NCBI RefSeq assembly: GCF_902497775.2 | Contig: NZ_OZ024668.1 | Location: 3,828,326 to 3,892,325, forward strand | DNA from: Pseudomonas fluorescens | GTDB taxonomy: Bacteria > Pseudomonadota > Gammaproteobacteria > Pseudomonadales > Pseudomonadaceae | Direction of reading: 5' to 3' | Length of the DNA: 64,000 nt | Shown here: piece by piece, positions 8,766 to 16,944 of the stretch | Layout of the letters: each line of letters opens with the position of its first letter | Position numbering within the stretch: the first letter of the stretch is position 1 | The notes under the pieces: model-generated | Database searches by the model: none | Told to the model about the DNA's origin: nothing | The model's input: only the letters and a program-made list of their open reading frames with translations | Translations under genes and position numbers: made by a program

Positions 8766-10187
8766 TTAGCGCTTCAGCGAACTGGCAGCGACAGCCTCCA
8801 GGTTTTTGCTGCGGTTGGTTTTCAGGCTGTAGCACACGCCCATCACCAGCAGCCAGACCGGAATGGCGTAGACCGACACCTGGATGCCCGGAATCATCAG
8901 CATGATGCCCAGAATCAGCACCACGAAGCCCAGGCAGATGTAGTTGCCGTAGGGGTACCACAGCGCCTTGAACAGCGGCGTCTGGCCGGTCCTGTCCAGG
9001 TGCTGGCGGAACTTCAGGTGCGAGTAGCTGATCATCGCCCAGTTGATCACCAGGGTGGCTACTACCAGCGACATCAGCAGCTCCAGCGCGTGCTGCGGGA
9101 TGAAGTAGTTCAGTACCACGGCAACCAGGGTCACCGCCGCCGAGGCCAGGATCGAACGCACCGGCACGCCGCGCTTGTCGATTTTCGCCAGGCCCGCCGG
9201 GGCGTCGCCCTGCTCGGCCATGCCGTAGAGCATGCGGGCGTTGCAGTAGGTACCGCTGTTGTACACCGACAGCGCCGCGGTCAGGACCACGAAGTTGAGG
9301 ATGTGCGCGGCAACATCACTGCCCAGCAGCGAGAACACCTGGACGAACGGGCTGGCGCCGTAAGTTCCGCCGGCGGCGTCGAGGCTGGTGACCAGGCTGT
9401 CCCATGGGGTCAGCGACAGCAGCACCACCAGGGCACCGATGTAGAAAATCAGGATGCGGTAGATGACCTGGTTGATCGCTTTGGGGATCACGGTTTTCGG
9501 CTTGTCGGCTTCAGCTGCGGTGAAACCGAGCATTTCCAGGCCGCCGAAAGAGAACATGATGATCGCCAGGGCCATCACCAGGCCGCTGACCCCATTCGGG
9601 AAGAAGCCACCGTGCTCCCACAGGTTGCTCACCGACGCTTGCGGGCCGCCGCTGCCGCTGACCAGCATCCAGCTGCCCAGGGCGATCATGCCGACGATGG
9701 CCAGCACCTTGATGATCGCAAACCAGAACTCGGCCTCGCCAAACACTTTGACGTTGGCCAGGTTGATCGCGTTGATCAGGATGAAGAAGGCGGCTGCCGA
9801 GGCCCAGGTCGGGATCTCCGGCCACCAGTAGTGCACGTACTTGCCGACCGCGGTCAGCTCCGACATACCTACCAGAATGTACAACATCCAGCAGTTCCAG
9901 CCCGACAGGAAGCCGGCGAAACCGCCCCAGTATTTGTGCGCAAAGTGACTGAAAGAACCGGCTACCGGTTCTTCGACGATCATCTCGCCAAGCTGGCGCA
10001 TGATCATGAAGGCGATGAAGCCACAGATCGCATAGCCGAGAATCATCGACGGGCCCGCCGACTTCATCACCCCGGCCGATCCCAGGAACAGCCCGGTACC
10101 AATTGCACCGCCCAGGGCGATCAACTGAATGTGGCGATTTTTCAGGCCGCGTTTCAGCTCGCCTGAATGTGTGTTTTGTCCACTCAT
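8766..10187 (-). CDS. aroP: Aromatic amino acid transporter AroP (APC superfamily)
   Basis: This 473-residue, 12-helix inner-membrane permease imports phenylalanine, tyrosine and tryptophan by proton symport. It is collinear with E. coli AroP: ELKRGLKNRHIQLIALGGAI, IGTGLFLGSAG, MRQLGEMIVEEPVAGSFSHF and the ASVSNLWEHGGF loop all align from memory. ATG 10187 is chosen because AGGTGA lies 8 nt upstream and the protein then begins as the family does; the longer 507-residue form would add a polar leader. A closely related APC permease with another substrate cannot be fully excluded. Confidence 0.85.
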   Translation of the reverse strand: MSGQNTHSGELKRGLKNRHIQLIALGGAIGTGLFLGSAGVMKSAGPSMILGYAICGFIAFMIMRQLGEMIVEEPVAGSFSHFAHKYWGGFAGFLSGWNCWMLYILVGMSELTAVGKYVHYWWPEIPTWASAAAFFILINAINLANVKVFGEAEFWFAIIKVLAIVGMIALGSWMLVSGSGGPQASVSNLWEHGGFFPNGVSGLVMALAIIMFSFGGLEMLGFTAAEADKPKTVIPKAINQVIYRILIFYIGALVVLLSLTPWDSLVTSLDAAGGTYGASPFVQVFSLLGSDVAAHILNFVVLTAALSVYNSGTYCNARMLYGMAEQGDAPAGLAKIDKRGVPVRSILASAAVTLVAVVLNYFIPQHALELLMSLVVATLVINWAMISYSHLKFRQHLDRTGQTPLFKALWYPYGNYICLGFVVLILGIMLMIPGIQVSVYAIPVWLLVMGVCYSLKTNRSKNLEAVAASSLKR

Positions 10188-10259
10188 GAACGAAGTCACC
10201 TGCTTGTTTTTATCTGTGACGGAATCGGACCCACCGCGCTCGTGGCGCAGCGGAATTAA

Positions 10260-10275
10260 CAAGGTGATTACCTTG
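10260..10275 (-). promoter_or_regulatory. Perfect inverted repeat upstream of aroP
   Basis: CAAGGT-GATT-ACCTTG lies 73-88 nt before the aroP start. It could be a repressor operator or a leader hairpin. No regulator is assigned. Confidence 0.35.
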
Positions 10276-10779
10276 AGTATCTTGGACAACTGCTGCCCAT
10301 CCAGGGCAAAAGCCGTGGGCGAATCAGCCGGGTGTCAACAAGAGTGCGCGGTACGCATTGGGGTCACAGTTAAAACGCGGCGCATTGTATACCCCTACAG
10401 ACGCGCAGGGGTCAACACGTTGCGTGACTGTCTGACGACAAAACGCACCGGTCCTGAGGAAGGGATCTAGCCTGGGGGGGTAATTGGCGTACATGGCGCC
10501 TCCATTTGTTCTTATTGAATGCCCGGCTCTCCGGCCCTGGCTTTGCACGCGGCAATGGCGCCTATCTCACCGCTCCCGGCGCTGCCGAACAAGCCGTTGA
10601 CGGTCACGTAAACCGCCCTGGCCCGGGCATTTCGGCAAGTTCTGTTTACAGCCGAAAAAATCTGCAGCCAGCCCCCGATAATGGGCAGGCATTTGTAACG
10701 ATTTATTTACAATATGGTGTAAAAACTTTCCACCGCTTACGGAAGTGTCTGTAAGACAAGGAAATTTCAGGCAAAAAAA

Positions 10780-10927
10780 GGTTCTTCACGGGTTGCCGGG
10801 GGCTATGATCCTTGGGTTGGGATGTTGAGGTTTCTAGCTTATCCATTCACTGTGGCGCTGCTGCCAGCAGCAGCGCCACAGTGAATGGATAAGCTCGCGC
10901 CCCCAACCCAGGATTCCGTGAAGAACC
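10780..10927. mobile_element. 148-bp fold-back element, probable MITE
   Basis: The termini are perfect 12-bp inverted repeats, GGTTCTTCACGG (10780-10791) and CCGTGAAGAACC (10916-10927). Inside, 10808-10821 pairs with 10902-10914, and the core is a perfect 28-bp stem (10836-10863 with 10868-10895) closed by a 4-nt loop. It is flanked by A-tracts of 7 (left) and 8 (right), compatible with an 8-bp A/T target duplication with one change. No transposase is encoded. The GG-start, CTTCAC-containing ends and 8-bp A/T-rich duplication recall ISL3-family elements, but that parentage is inference. Confidence 0.6.
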
Positions 10928-10953
10928 AAAAAAAAGCCAACCCTAAGGTTGGC
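10928..10953 (-). terminator. rluB: Rho-independent terminator of rluB
   Basis: Read on the minus strand, GCCAACC-TTAG-GGTTGGC is followed directly by eight U residues. It lies 48 nt past the rluB stop. The U-tract coincides with the right-hand A-tract of the fold-back element, so the element sits exactly at the terminator's end. Confidence 0.85.
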
Positions 10954-10963
10954 TTCTTTAACA

Positions 10964-10987
10964 CTGTGGGAGCGGGCTTGCCCCGCG
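10964..10987 (+). repeat. REP element
   Basis: CTGTGGGAGC followed by GGGCTTGCCCCGCG is the common Pseudomonas REP hairpin. The same sequence recurs inverted at 47203-47226 and in part at 47254-47277. Confidence 0.75.
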
Positions 10988-11001
10988 CCTACCCACCCCA
11001 A

Positions 11002-12159
11002 TTACGGGCGTGGCTTGTTACGGGTGCTGCCCGGACGCTTGGGCGCCGGCTTGCCGCGCTTGTTCATGTCGCTCGGGCGCTCAGCCACGGCGCTGCCACG
11101 ACCGCCGTCCTTGCGTGGGGCTTCACCCCGTGGCTGGCGAGCTGGACGCTCATCGCCGCGCGGCTGACGGGCTGGACGCTCGGCTTCAGCACGCGGTTGG
11201 CGTGCAGGGCGCTCGGCTTCCCCGCGCGGTTGACGTGCAGGACGCTCACCGGTGGCGGCATCCTGTGCCGGACGCAGGGTGCGCACGCGCTCGCCGCGAC
11301 CCAGAGGACGGGTGGATTTGCGCTGCAAGCGCTCCAGTTTGTCCTTGGACTTGTGGTTCAGCGTCGGCATGGCGACAGGCGTCAGGCCCACTTCGGCGGC
11401 AAGAATGTCGACTTCCTGCTGGCTCATTTCGCGCCAGCGGCCCATCGGCAGGTCGGAGTTGAGGAATACCGGACCGAAACGCACGCGCTTCAGGCGGCTG
11501 ACCACCAGGCCCTGGGATTCCCACAGGCGACGCACTTCACGGTTGCGGCCTTCCATTACCACGCAGTGGTACCAGTGGTTGAAACCTTCACCACCCGGTG
11601 CTTCCTGGATATCGGTGAACCGCGCCGGGCCGTCTTCGAGCACGACACCGGCCTTGAGGCGGGCAATCATGTCTTCGTCGACTTCACCACGCACACGCAC
11701 CGCATACTCACGGTCCATTTCGTAGGACGGGTGCATCAGGCGGTTGGCCAGCTCACCGTCGGTGGTGAACATCAGCAGGCCGGTGGTGTTGATGTCCAGG
11801 CGGCCGATGTTGATCCAGCGGCCTTCTTTCGGACGAGGCAGGCGATCAAACACGGTCGGACGGCCTTCCGGGTCGTCACGGGTGCAGATCTCGCCGTCCG
11901 GCTTGTTATACATGATCACCCGACGCACGGTTTCGGCGGCTTCTTCGCGCTTGATCACGCGGCCGTCGACCGAAATGGCATCGTGCAGGTCAACACGCTG
12001 GCCAAGGGTGGCATTGACGCCATTGACCTTGATCCGGCCCTGGCCGATCCAGGCCTCGACGTCACGGCGCGAGCCCACGCCGATACGCGCGAGAACTTTT
12101 TGCAGTTTCTCGCCTGATGGCGGCAATGGCTGGGTTTCTTGCAGGTCTTTTTCACTCAT
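11002..12159 (-). CDS. rluB: 23S rRNA pseudouridine-2605 synthase RluB
   Basis: This 385-residue enzyme isomerises U2605 of 23S rRNA. An S4 RNA-binding domain (about 18-65, KLQKVLARIGVGSRRDVEAW) precedes the RsuA-type catalytic domain with GRLDINTTGLL, catalytic Asp at about 122. From about residue 285 there is a long Arg/Pro tail with four near-repeats of ERPARQPRG, absent from the E. coli enzyme core and likely an RNA-binding extension. ATG 12159 is used (GGGAGGTG 6 nt upstream); the GTG at 12168 overlaps that Shine-Dalgarno. It lies last in the scpA-scpB-rluB series. Confidence 0.92.
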   Translation of the reverse strand: MSEKDLQETQPLPPSGEKLQKVLARIGVGSRRDVEAWIGQGRIKVNGVNATLGQRVDLHDAISVDGRVIKREEAAETVRRVIMYNKPDGEICTRDDPEGRPTVFDRLPRPKEGRWINIGRLDINTTGLLMFTTDGELANRLMHPSYEMDREYAVRVRGEVDEDMIARLKAGVVLEDGPARFTDIQEAPGGEGFNHWYHCVVMEGRNREVRRLWESQGLVVSRLKRVRFGPVFLNSDLPMGRWREMSQQEVDILAAEVGLTPVAMPTLNHKSKDKLERLQRKSTRPLGRGERVRTLRPAQDAATGERPARQPRGEAERPARQPRAEAERPARQPRGDERPARQPRGEAPRKDGGRGSAVAERPSDMNKRGKPAPKRPGSTRNKPRP

Positions 12160-12309
12160 GCTGGGCACCTCCCGGTGTATTTACAAAAATCTGGTTTGGC
12201 GAACAAGCGCCAAAACGGGTCGCGAATCATACGCTGATCACGGCGTGAACGCACCTGAGACTAGCCGAAATTGCAAAAGTTGCCGCGACTATCCGCTCGA
12301 AGGCCAGGG

Positions 12310-13089
12310 TTACTGATGCGGCGTCTGCGGTTCGGATTCCAGCGGCTCGTCGTCGAGGTCGAGTTGGGTGTCGTCGACCAGGTCATCGAAATCGGTCTTG
12401 AGCCCTTCTTCCATGGCGTCCAGTTCGGTCAACAGGCTGCGGAAGCTGGTTTCTTCCTGGGGCTCCTGCGGCTCGGCACTGGCATCGGCCAGGGCCTGTA
12501 GGTGCGCCGGTACCGGCGCGTCGTCCAGCTCCAGCAGCGGTTCAGGCGCAGGCTCCATCTCGCGCAGTTCGGCCAGTGGCGGCAGATCGTCGAGATTCTT
12601 CAGGTTGAAGTGATCGAGAAAGGCCTTGGTGGTGGCGAACATTGCCGGCTTGCCGGGCACTTCGCGGTAGCCGACGATGCGGATCCACTCGCGTTCGAGC
12701 AGGGTCTTGACGATGTTGGTGTTGACCGCCACCCCGCGCACGTCTTCGATCTCGCCGCGGGTGATGGGCTGGCGGTAGGCGATCAGTGCCATGGTCTCCA
12801 GCAGCGCGCGGGAGTAGCGCTGCGGGCGCTCTTCCCACAGCCGGCCGACCCAGGGAGCGTAGTCCTCGCGAATCTGCAGGCGGTAACCCGAGGCCACTTC
12901 CTTGAGCTCGAAGGCGCGGCCGTTGCAGGACTTGCGCAGCACCTCCAGGGCCTTCTTGAACGCCGCAGGCTCCGGGCGCTCGGCTTCCTCGAACAGCTCA
13001 TACAGGCGCTCGAGGGATTGCGGTTTGCCCGAGGCCAGCAAAAAGGCCTCGAGCAGGGGCGCCAGGTCGCGCGGTTCGTTCAGGTTCAT
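12310..13089 (-). CDS. scpB: Segregation and condensation protein B (ScpB)
   Basis: This 259-residue protein is the winged-helix kite subunit that joins ScpA and SMC to form the condensin complex compacting the chromosome. Its two winged-helix domains (about 10-170) include LLEAFLLASGKPQSLERLYELF and the motif ALLETMALIAYRQPITRGEIEDVRGV, both characteristic. An acidic tail (170-259) follows, as is usual in Pseudomonas. It starts 15 bp after the scpA stop, in the same operon. In Pseudomonas the SMC partner may be replaced or supplemented by MksB; that gene is not here. Confidence 0.93.
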   Translation of the reverse strand: MNLNEPRDLAPLLEAFLLASGKPQSLERLYELFEEAERPEPAAFKKALEVLRKSCNGRAFELKEVASGYRLQIREDYAPWVGRLWEERPQRYSRALLETMALIAYRQPITRGEIEDVRGVAVNTNIVKTLLEREWIRIVGYREVPGKPAMFATTKAFLDHFNLKNLDDLPPLAELREMEPAPEPLLELDDAPVPAHLQALADASAEPQEPQEETSFRSLLTELDAMEEGLKTDFDDLVDDTQLDLDDEPLESEPQTPHQ

Positions 13090-13104
13090 GGGTTGGCTCA
13101 GTTG

Positions 13105-13932
13105 TTACTCGGCGCGGGCGCGGACATGGATCGGTGCGAAAGGCTCATTTTGCACCAGTTCGATCAAGGATTCCTTGACCAGTTCGAGAATCGCCATGAA
13201 GGTCACCACCACCCCGAGCTTGCCCTCCTCGGCAGTGAACAGCTCGACGAAGGGCACGAAGCCGCCGCCCTTGAGACGTTCGAGCACTTCGCTCATGCGT
13301 TCGCGGGTCGACAGCGCCTCGCGGCTGACCTGGTGGCTTTCGAACAGGTCGCCACGGCGCAGCACCTCGGCCATCGACACCAGCAGTTCTTCCAGGCTGA
13401 CCTCGGGCAACAGCTTGCGCGCCTTGGCCTGCGGGGCGTCCAGGCGCGGCACGATCACCTCGCGGCCGACCCGGCTGAGGCCATCGATGCCTTCGGCAGC
13501 GGCCTTGAAGCGTTCGTACTCCTGCAAGCGGCGGATCAGTTCGGCTCGCGGGTCGGCTTCCTCTTCCTCGATCTCGGCCGAACGCGGCAGCAGCATCCTC
13601 GACTTGATCTCGGCCAGCATCGCTGCCATCACCAGGTACTCGGCAGCCAGCTCCAGGCGCACGGTTTTCATCAGTTCGACGTAGCCCATGTACTGGCGGG
13701 TGATCTGCGCCACGGGGATATCGAGGATGTCGACGTTCTGCTTGCGGATCAGGTACAGCAGCAGGTCCAGCGGGCCTTCAAAGGCCTCCAGGAACACTTC
13801 CAGGGCATCCGGCGGAATGTACAGGTCCACCGGCATCTCGGTCATGGCTTCGCCATACACCAGCACCAGCGGCAGTTCCTGCTGGGCGCCTTGTGGGTCG
13901 ATGCTCGCTTTGGTGGTCGTCGCCTGGCTCAC
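13105..13932 (-). CDS. scpA: Segregation and condensation protein A (ScpA)
   Basis: This kleisin subunit of the SMC-ScpAB condensin is 275 residues long from the GTG at 13932. It contains the diagnostic N-terminal block FEGPLDLLLYLIRKQNVDILDIPVAQITRQYM, given here as FEGPLDLLLYLI and DILDIPVAQITRQY, and the C-terminal winged helix (residues about 195-270). The GTG overlaps the stop of the YciO gene (GTGA), suggesting translational coupling. A shorter start at MTEMPVDLYIPP is also possible. It functions with ScpB immediately downstream. Confidence 0.92.
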   Translation of the reverse strand: MSQATTTKASIDPQGAQQELPLVLVYGEAMTEMPVDLYIPPDALEVFLEAFEGPLDLLLYLIRKQNVDILDIPVAQITRQYMGYVELMKTVRLELAAEYLVMAAMLAEIKSRMLLPRSAEIEEEEADPRAELIRRLQEYERFKAAAEGIDGLSRVGREVIVPRLDAPQAKARKLLPEVSLEELLVSMAEVLRRGDLFESHQVSREALSTRERMSEVLERLKGGGFVPFVELFTAEEGKLGVVVTFMAILELVKESLIELVQNEPFAPIHVRARAE

Positions 13933-14558
13933 GCTTCGACCATGAACGGCGCAGGGTCGCCGCAACCCACGCGGATCACTTCCGGCTCGTCACCGGCCAG
14001 GTTGATCACGGTGGAGGCCTTGAGGTCGCCAAAGCCGCCGTCGATGATCAGGTCGACGTGGTGCTCCAGGGCCTGGCGGATCTCGTAGGGGTCGGTCATC
14101 GGCTCGTCTTCGCCGGGCATGATCAGGCTGACGCTCATCAGCGGCTCGCCGAGCTCTTCAAGCAGGGCCAGGGCGATCGGGTTGGACGGTACGCGCAAGC
14201 CGATGGTGCGGCGCTTTTCGTGCAACAGCAGGCGCGGCACTTCGCGGGTGGCGTTGAGAATGAAGGTATACGGCCCCGGCACATGGGCCTTGAGCAGGCG
14301 GAAGATCGCGGTGTCGATCTTGGCGAACAGGCCCATCTGCGACAGGTCGCAGCAGATCAGGGTGAAGTTGTGGTTCTTGTCCAGTTGACGCAGGCGACGC
14401 ACCCGCTCAATGGCGTTCTTGTCGCCGATCTGACAACCCATGGCGTAGGAGGAGTCTGTTGGGTAGACCACCACACCGCCCTTGCGAATGATTTCGACGG
14501 CCTGTTTGATCAGGCGCGGTTGCGGGTTTTCCGCATGAATCTGGAAAAACTGACTCAC
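13929..14558 (-). CDS. YrdC/Sua5-family protein YciO
   Basis: This 209-residue protein is of the YrdC/Sua5 fold that in TsaC/Sua5 makes threonylcarbamoyl-AMP for t6A tRNA modification. Conserved parts include GGVVVYPTDSSYAMGC, KNHNFTLIC and GPYTFILNAT, with RTIGLRVPSNPIA. The length and pattern fit the YciO branch, whose enzyme activity is debated, better than TsaC. GTG 14558 is selected because AGGAAGAG lies just upstream; the longer forms extend into the PHP gene. It sits between the PHP gene (13 bp) and scpA (4-bp overlap), one operon. Confidence 0.85.
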   Translation of the reverse strand: MSQFFQIHAENPQPRLIKQAVEIIRKGGVVVYPTDSSYAMGCQIGDKNAIERVRRLRQLDKNHNFTLICCDLSQMGLFAKIDTAIFRLLKAHVPGPYTFILNATREVPRLLLHEKRRTIGLRVPSNPIALALLEELGEPLMSVSLIMPGEDEPMTDPYEIRQALEHHVDLIIDGGFGDLKASTVINLAGDEPEVIRVGCGDPAPFMVEA

Positions 14559-14571
14559 GTTCTCTTCCTGT

Positions 14572-15435
14572 TCAGACTGCCGCGATAGGCTGCTCATGTT
14601 TGAATCGGCGCCACAACGGTGGCAGGTCCTCTGGCAACGGCCGGTAGACACCGATCTCACCCCAGGTGCCAGGGCCATGGAAGTCACTGCCGGCACTGGC
14701 CAGCAGACCGAACTCACGGGTCAGGATGGACATAGTGCCCACCTGCTCGGCCGGCATCATCCCATTGACCACTTCCAGTGCCTGGCCGCCTGCTTGAATA
14801 TAGTCGGCAATCAGCCGGCGGCGCTTGCTGCGGGTTAAATCGTAGTGCATCGGATGGGCCAGGCTGACCCAGGCATCGGACTGACGCAGGGTCTGGACGG
14901 TCTCTTCCAGGGTGGGCCAATGCAGTTTCACATCACCCAGCTTGCCGGCCCCCAGCCACTTGCGAAAGGCCTCTGCGCGGTCTTTTACGTAGCCTGCGCG
15001 CACCAGGTACTCGGCGAAATGCGGCCGTGCCGGGGCATTGCCGCTGTCGCCCAGCTCCTGCTGAATGGCCCGTGCACCGTCCAGCGCGCCTTTCATGCCC
15101 TTGAGCGCCAACCGTCGGTCGATTTCTTCCGAGCGCAGCCAGCGGCCGTGGTGCAACGACTCGACGGCGGCCTGCAACGGCGCGGCATCGAGGGGGAAGT
15201 TGTAGCCCAGCACGTGGATGGTCGCGCCACCCCAGGTGCACGACAGCTCGATGCCACTGACCCACTGCATGCCCAGGGCCTGGGTGGCGGCGCGGGCTTC
15301 GAGCAGGCCTTCGAGGGTGTCATGGTCGGTCAGCGAGAGCATCCGCACCCCGTGCTCATGGGCCCGGGCAACCAGAGCCGTCGGCGACAAGGCGCCGTCG
15401 GAGGCCGTACTGTGGCAGTGCAGATCAACATTCAT
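14572..15435 (-). CDS. PHP-domain phosphoesterase (YciV/RNase AM-like)
   Basis: This 287-residue PHP metallophosphoesterase resembles E. coli YciV, a 3',5'-nucleotide phosphatase/5'-3' exonuclease acting on short RNAs. The metal-binding motifs visible are HCHSTASDG at the N-terminus, LTDHDT (about 38-43), GIELS, SLAHPMHY and the C-terminal GSDFHG. ATG 15435 is used because family members begin with this MNVDLHCHS; an ATG at 15456 gives seven extra residues. It is divergent from YciB across 66 bp and heads the yciO-scpA-scpB-rluB operon. Confidence 0.88.
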   Translation of the reverse strand: MNVDLHCHSTASDGALSPTALVARAHEHGVRMLSLTDHDTLEGLLEARAATQALGMQWVSGIELSCTWGGATIHVLGYNFPLDAAPLQAAVESLHHGRWLRSEEIDRRLALKGMKGALDGARAIQQELGDSGNAPARPHFAEYLVRAGYVKDRAEAFRKWLGAGKLGDVKLHWPTLEETVQTLRQSDAWVSLAHPMHYDLTRSKRRRLIADYIQAGGQALEVVNGMMPAEQVGTMSILTREFGLLASAGSDFHGPGTWGEIGVYRPLPEDLPPLWRRFKHEQPIAAV

Positions 15436-15501
15436 AGGTGGCGCTTTCGCTGTCATTGATGTTTGTTATTATGCCGTCACATCCTGCTTCTGGCTGCCAC
15501 T

Positions 15502-16110
15502 GTGAAACAATTCATCGATTTCATCCCGCTGCTCCTGTTCTTCATCGTCTACAAGCTCGAACCGCGTGCCGTCGAATTCGCCGGGCACAGCTTCGAACTC
15601 GGTGGCATCTACAGCGCCACGGCGATGCTGATCATCAGCTCGCTGGTGGTCTACGGCGCCCTGTTCATTCGCCAGCGCAAGCTGGAGAAAGGCCAGTGGC
15701 TGACTCTGGTCGCCTGCCTGGTGTTCGGTGGCCTGACCCTGGCCTTCCACAGCGAAACCTTCCTCAAATGGAAGGCGCCAGTGGTCAACTGGCTGTTCGC
15801 CCTGGCCTTTACCGGCAGCCACTTCATCGGTGACCGGGTGCTGATCAAGCGTATCATGGGCCATGCCCTGACCCTGCCGGATCCGGTATGGACGCGCCTG
15901 AATATCGCCTGGATCGGCTTTTTCCTGTTCTGTGGCGCGGCCAACCTGTTCGTCGCCTTCACCTTCCAGAGTTTCTGGGTCGACTTCAAGGTGTTCGGCA
16001 GCCTGGGCATGACCGTGCTGTTCCTGGTGGCGCAGGGCGTCTACCTGTCCCGTCACCTGCACGACAGCGACCCGACCACTCCGCCTTCCACTCCCAAGCA
16101 CGAGGAATGA
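15502..16110 (+). CDS. yciB: Inner-membrane septation-type protein YciB (IspZ)
   Basis: This 202-residue integral membrane protein has about five or six helices and the family hallmarks [18 protein letters not shown], the central [19 protein letters not shown] and [17 protein letters not shown]. YciB proteins are linked to cell-envelope synthesis and septation; the mechanism is unsettled. GTG 15502 is used because it gives the conserved N-terminus. It is followed by YciI 1 bp downstream. Confidence 0.9.
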   Translation: MKQFIDFIPLLLFFIVYKLEPRAVEFAGHSFELGGIYSATAMLIISSLVVYGALFIRQRKLEKGQWLTLVACLVFGGLTLAFHSETFLKWKAPVVNWLFALAFTGSHFIGDRVLIKRIMGHALTLPDPVWTRLNIAWIGFFLFCGAANLFVAFTFQSFWVDFKVFGSLGMTVLFLVAQGVYLSRHLHDSDPTTPPSTPKHEE

Positions 16111-16111
16111 C

Positions 16112-16411
16112 ATGCTTTACGCCATCATTGCCACAGACGTAGCCGATTCGCTGGAAAACCGCCTGGCCGCGCGCCCGGCGCATATCGAACGCCTGCAGCA
16201 GCTCAAGGAGCAAGGCCGCGTGGTACTGGCTGGCCCGCACCCGGCCATCGACAGCAATGACCCGGGCGCCGCCGGTTTCAGCGGTAGCCTGATCGTCGCC
16301 GAATTCGACTCGCTGAGCGCCGCCCAGGCCTGGGCCGATGCCGACCCGTACATCGCCGCCGGCGTCTACGCCAACGTCATCGTCAAGCCGTTCAAGCAAG
16401 TCCTGCCGTAA
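16112..16411 (+). CDS. YciI family protein
   Basis: This 99-residue protein of the YciI/dimeric alpha-beta barrel family starts one base after the yciB stop. It has the family's conserved His ([11 protein letters not shown]) and Asp ([13 protein letters not shown]) residues that form the putative active site. The function is unknown in most species. YciB-YciI adjacency is conserved across gammaproteobacteria. A GC-rich hairpin (16420-16445) follows. Confidence 0.88.
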   Translation: MLYAIIATDVADSLENRLAARPAHIERLQQLKEQGRVVLAGPHPAIDSNDPGAAGFSGSLIVAEFDSLSAAQAWADADPYIAAGVYANVIVKPFKQVLP

Positions 16412-16419
16412 ACAGCAGC

Positions 16420-16445
16420 GGCGGTGCCCGTCTCGGCGCACCGCC
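16420..16445 (+). other. GC-rich hairpin after YciI gene
   Basis: GGCGGTGC and GCACCGCC form a perfect 8-bp stem with a 10-nt loop, 9 bases past the YciI stop. No clear U-run follows, so it may be a weak or Rho-assisted terminator. Confidence 0.4.
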
Positions 16446-16532
16446 CCTTGCAGCTTTCTCTTCGCGATTGCTCATTATTCTCGCCTGATGGCCGACAACC
16501 TCCTGTACCACTCAATGGAATCAGGAGTTCCG

Positions 16533-16937
16533 ATGCGTCAAGGTCCGTTGTCCCTGCTGCTGTGCCTGTTGCTGCTGACCCCATTGGCCCAGGCCGAAGA
16601 GCCCGCCGGCTCCAGCACCCCACTGTCGCTCAGCGCCGGTAGCCAGATTACCGAGCTGCAACAGCGCCTGAAGGAAAGCGAGCGCCTGCGCGAAACCCTG
16701 ACCCAGCAACTGCACAACGCCGACAGCGAACGCGAAAGCGCCCAGCTCACCCGCCTGCGCCAGGAAAACCAGCGCCTGAAGCTGGCGCTCAAGGAATTGC
16801 AGGCCAGCGCCGCACCGAAACTCATCACCGACCAGCAACAATGGTTCCTGATTGGTGGCGCAGTTGCCCTGTTTGCGGCACTCTGCGGTATCTTTGCCAG
16901 TGGCGGACACAGAAAGCGTCGGCAATGGTTGAATTGA
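16533..16937 (+). CDS. Coiled-coil, membrane-anchored exported protein
   Basis: This 134-residue protein has a signal peptide (MRQGPLSLLLCLLLLTPLAQA), a coiled coil (about 38-92, ITELQQRLKESERLRETL and similar), one C-terminal transmembrane helix (WFLIGGAVALFAALCGIFA, about 103-121) and a basic end (HRKRRQWLN). This matches the anchor half of YgiM/TIGR04211-type proteins but lacks the SH3 domain. ATG 16533 has TCAGGAG at suitable spacing. It ends 7 bp before cpxR, so it is probably co-transcribed with the stress system. Older annotations as a translation factor are not supported. Confidence 0.75.
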   Translation: MRQGPLSLLLCLLLLTPLAQAEEPAGSSTPLSLSAGSQITELQQRLKESERLRETLTQQLHNADSERESAQLTRLRQENQRLKLALKELQASAAPKLITDQQQWFLIGGAVALFAALCGIFASGGHRKRRQWLN

Positions 16938-16944
16938 GTGAGTC

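Larger units (their letters stand above)
10188..11001. other. 814-bp intergenic region between aroP and rluB
   Basis: The gap holds the aroP promoter and leader (10188 to about 10500), including a CCCCT...AGGGG hairpin near 10391-10410. It also holds a 148-bp fold-back element (10780-10927), the rluB terminator (10928-10953) and a REP sequence (10964-10987). The 82-codon ORF at 10506-10754 is not convincing. The AT-rich stretch around 10680-10760 (TTTATTTACAATATGG) looks promoter-like, but I find no gene for it. Confidence 0.6.

Noticed and set aside
9000..10166. 388-codon plus-strand ORF opposite aroP
   Set aside because: Its translation is H/Q/R-rich without domain structure, and aroP on the other strand is clearly real.
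10506..10754. 82-codon ORF in the aroP-rluB gap
   Set aside because: No ribosome-binding site, no family resemblance and unlikely composition.
10885..12117. 410-codon plus-strand ORF over rluB
   Set aside because: It starts inside the fold-back element and is antisense to the well-supported rluB; composition is that of a shadow frame.
12502..14088. 528-codon plus-strand ORF over scpB-scpA
   Set aside because: It spans two genuine opposite-strand genes and shows no family features.
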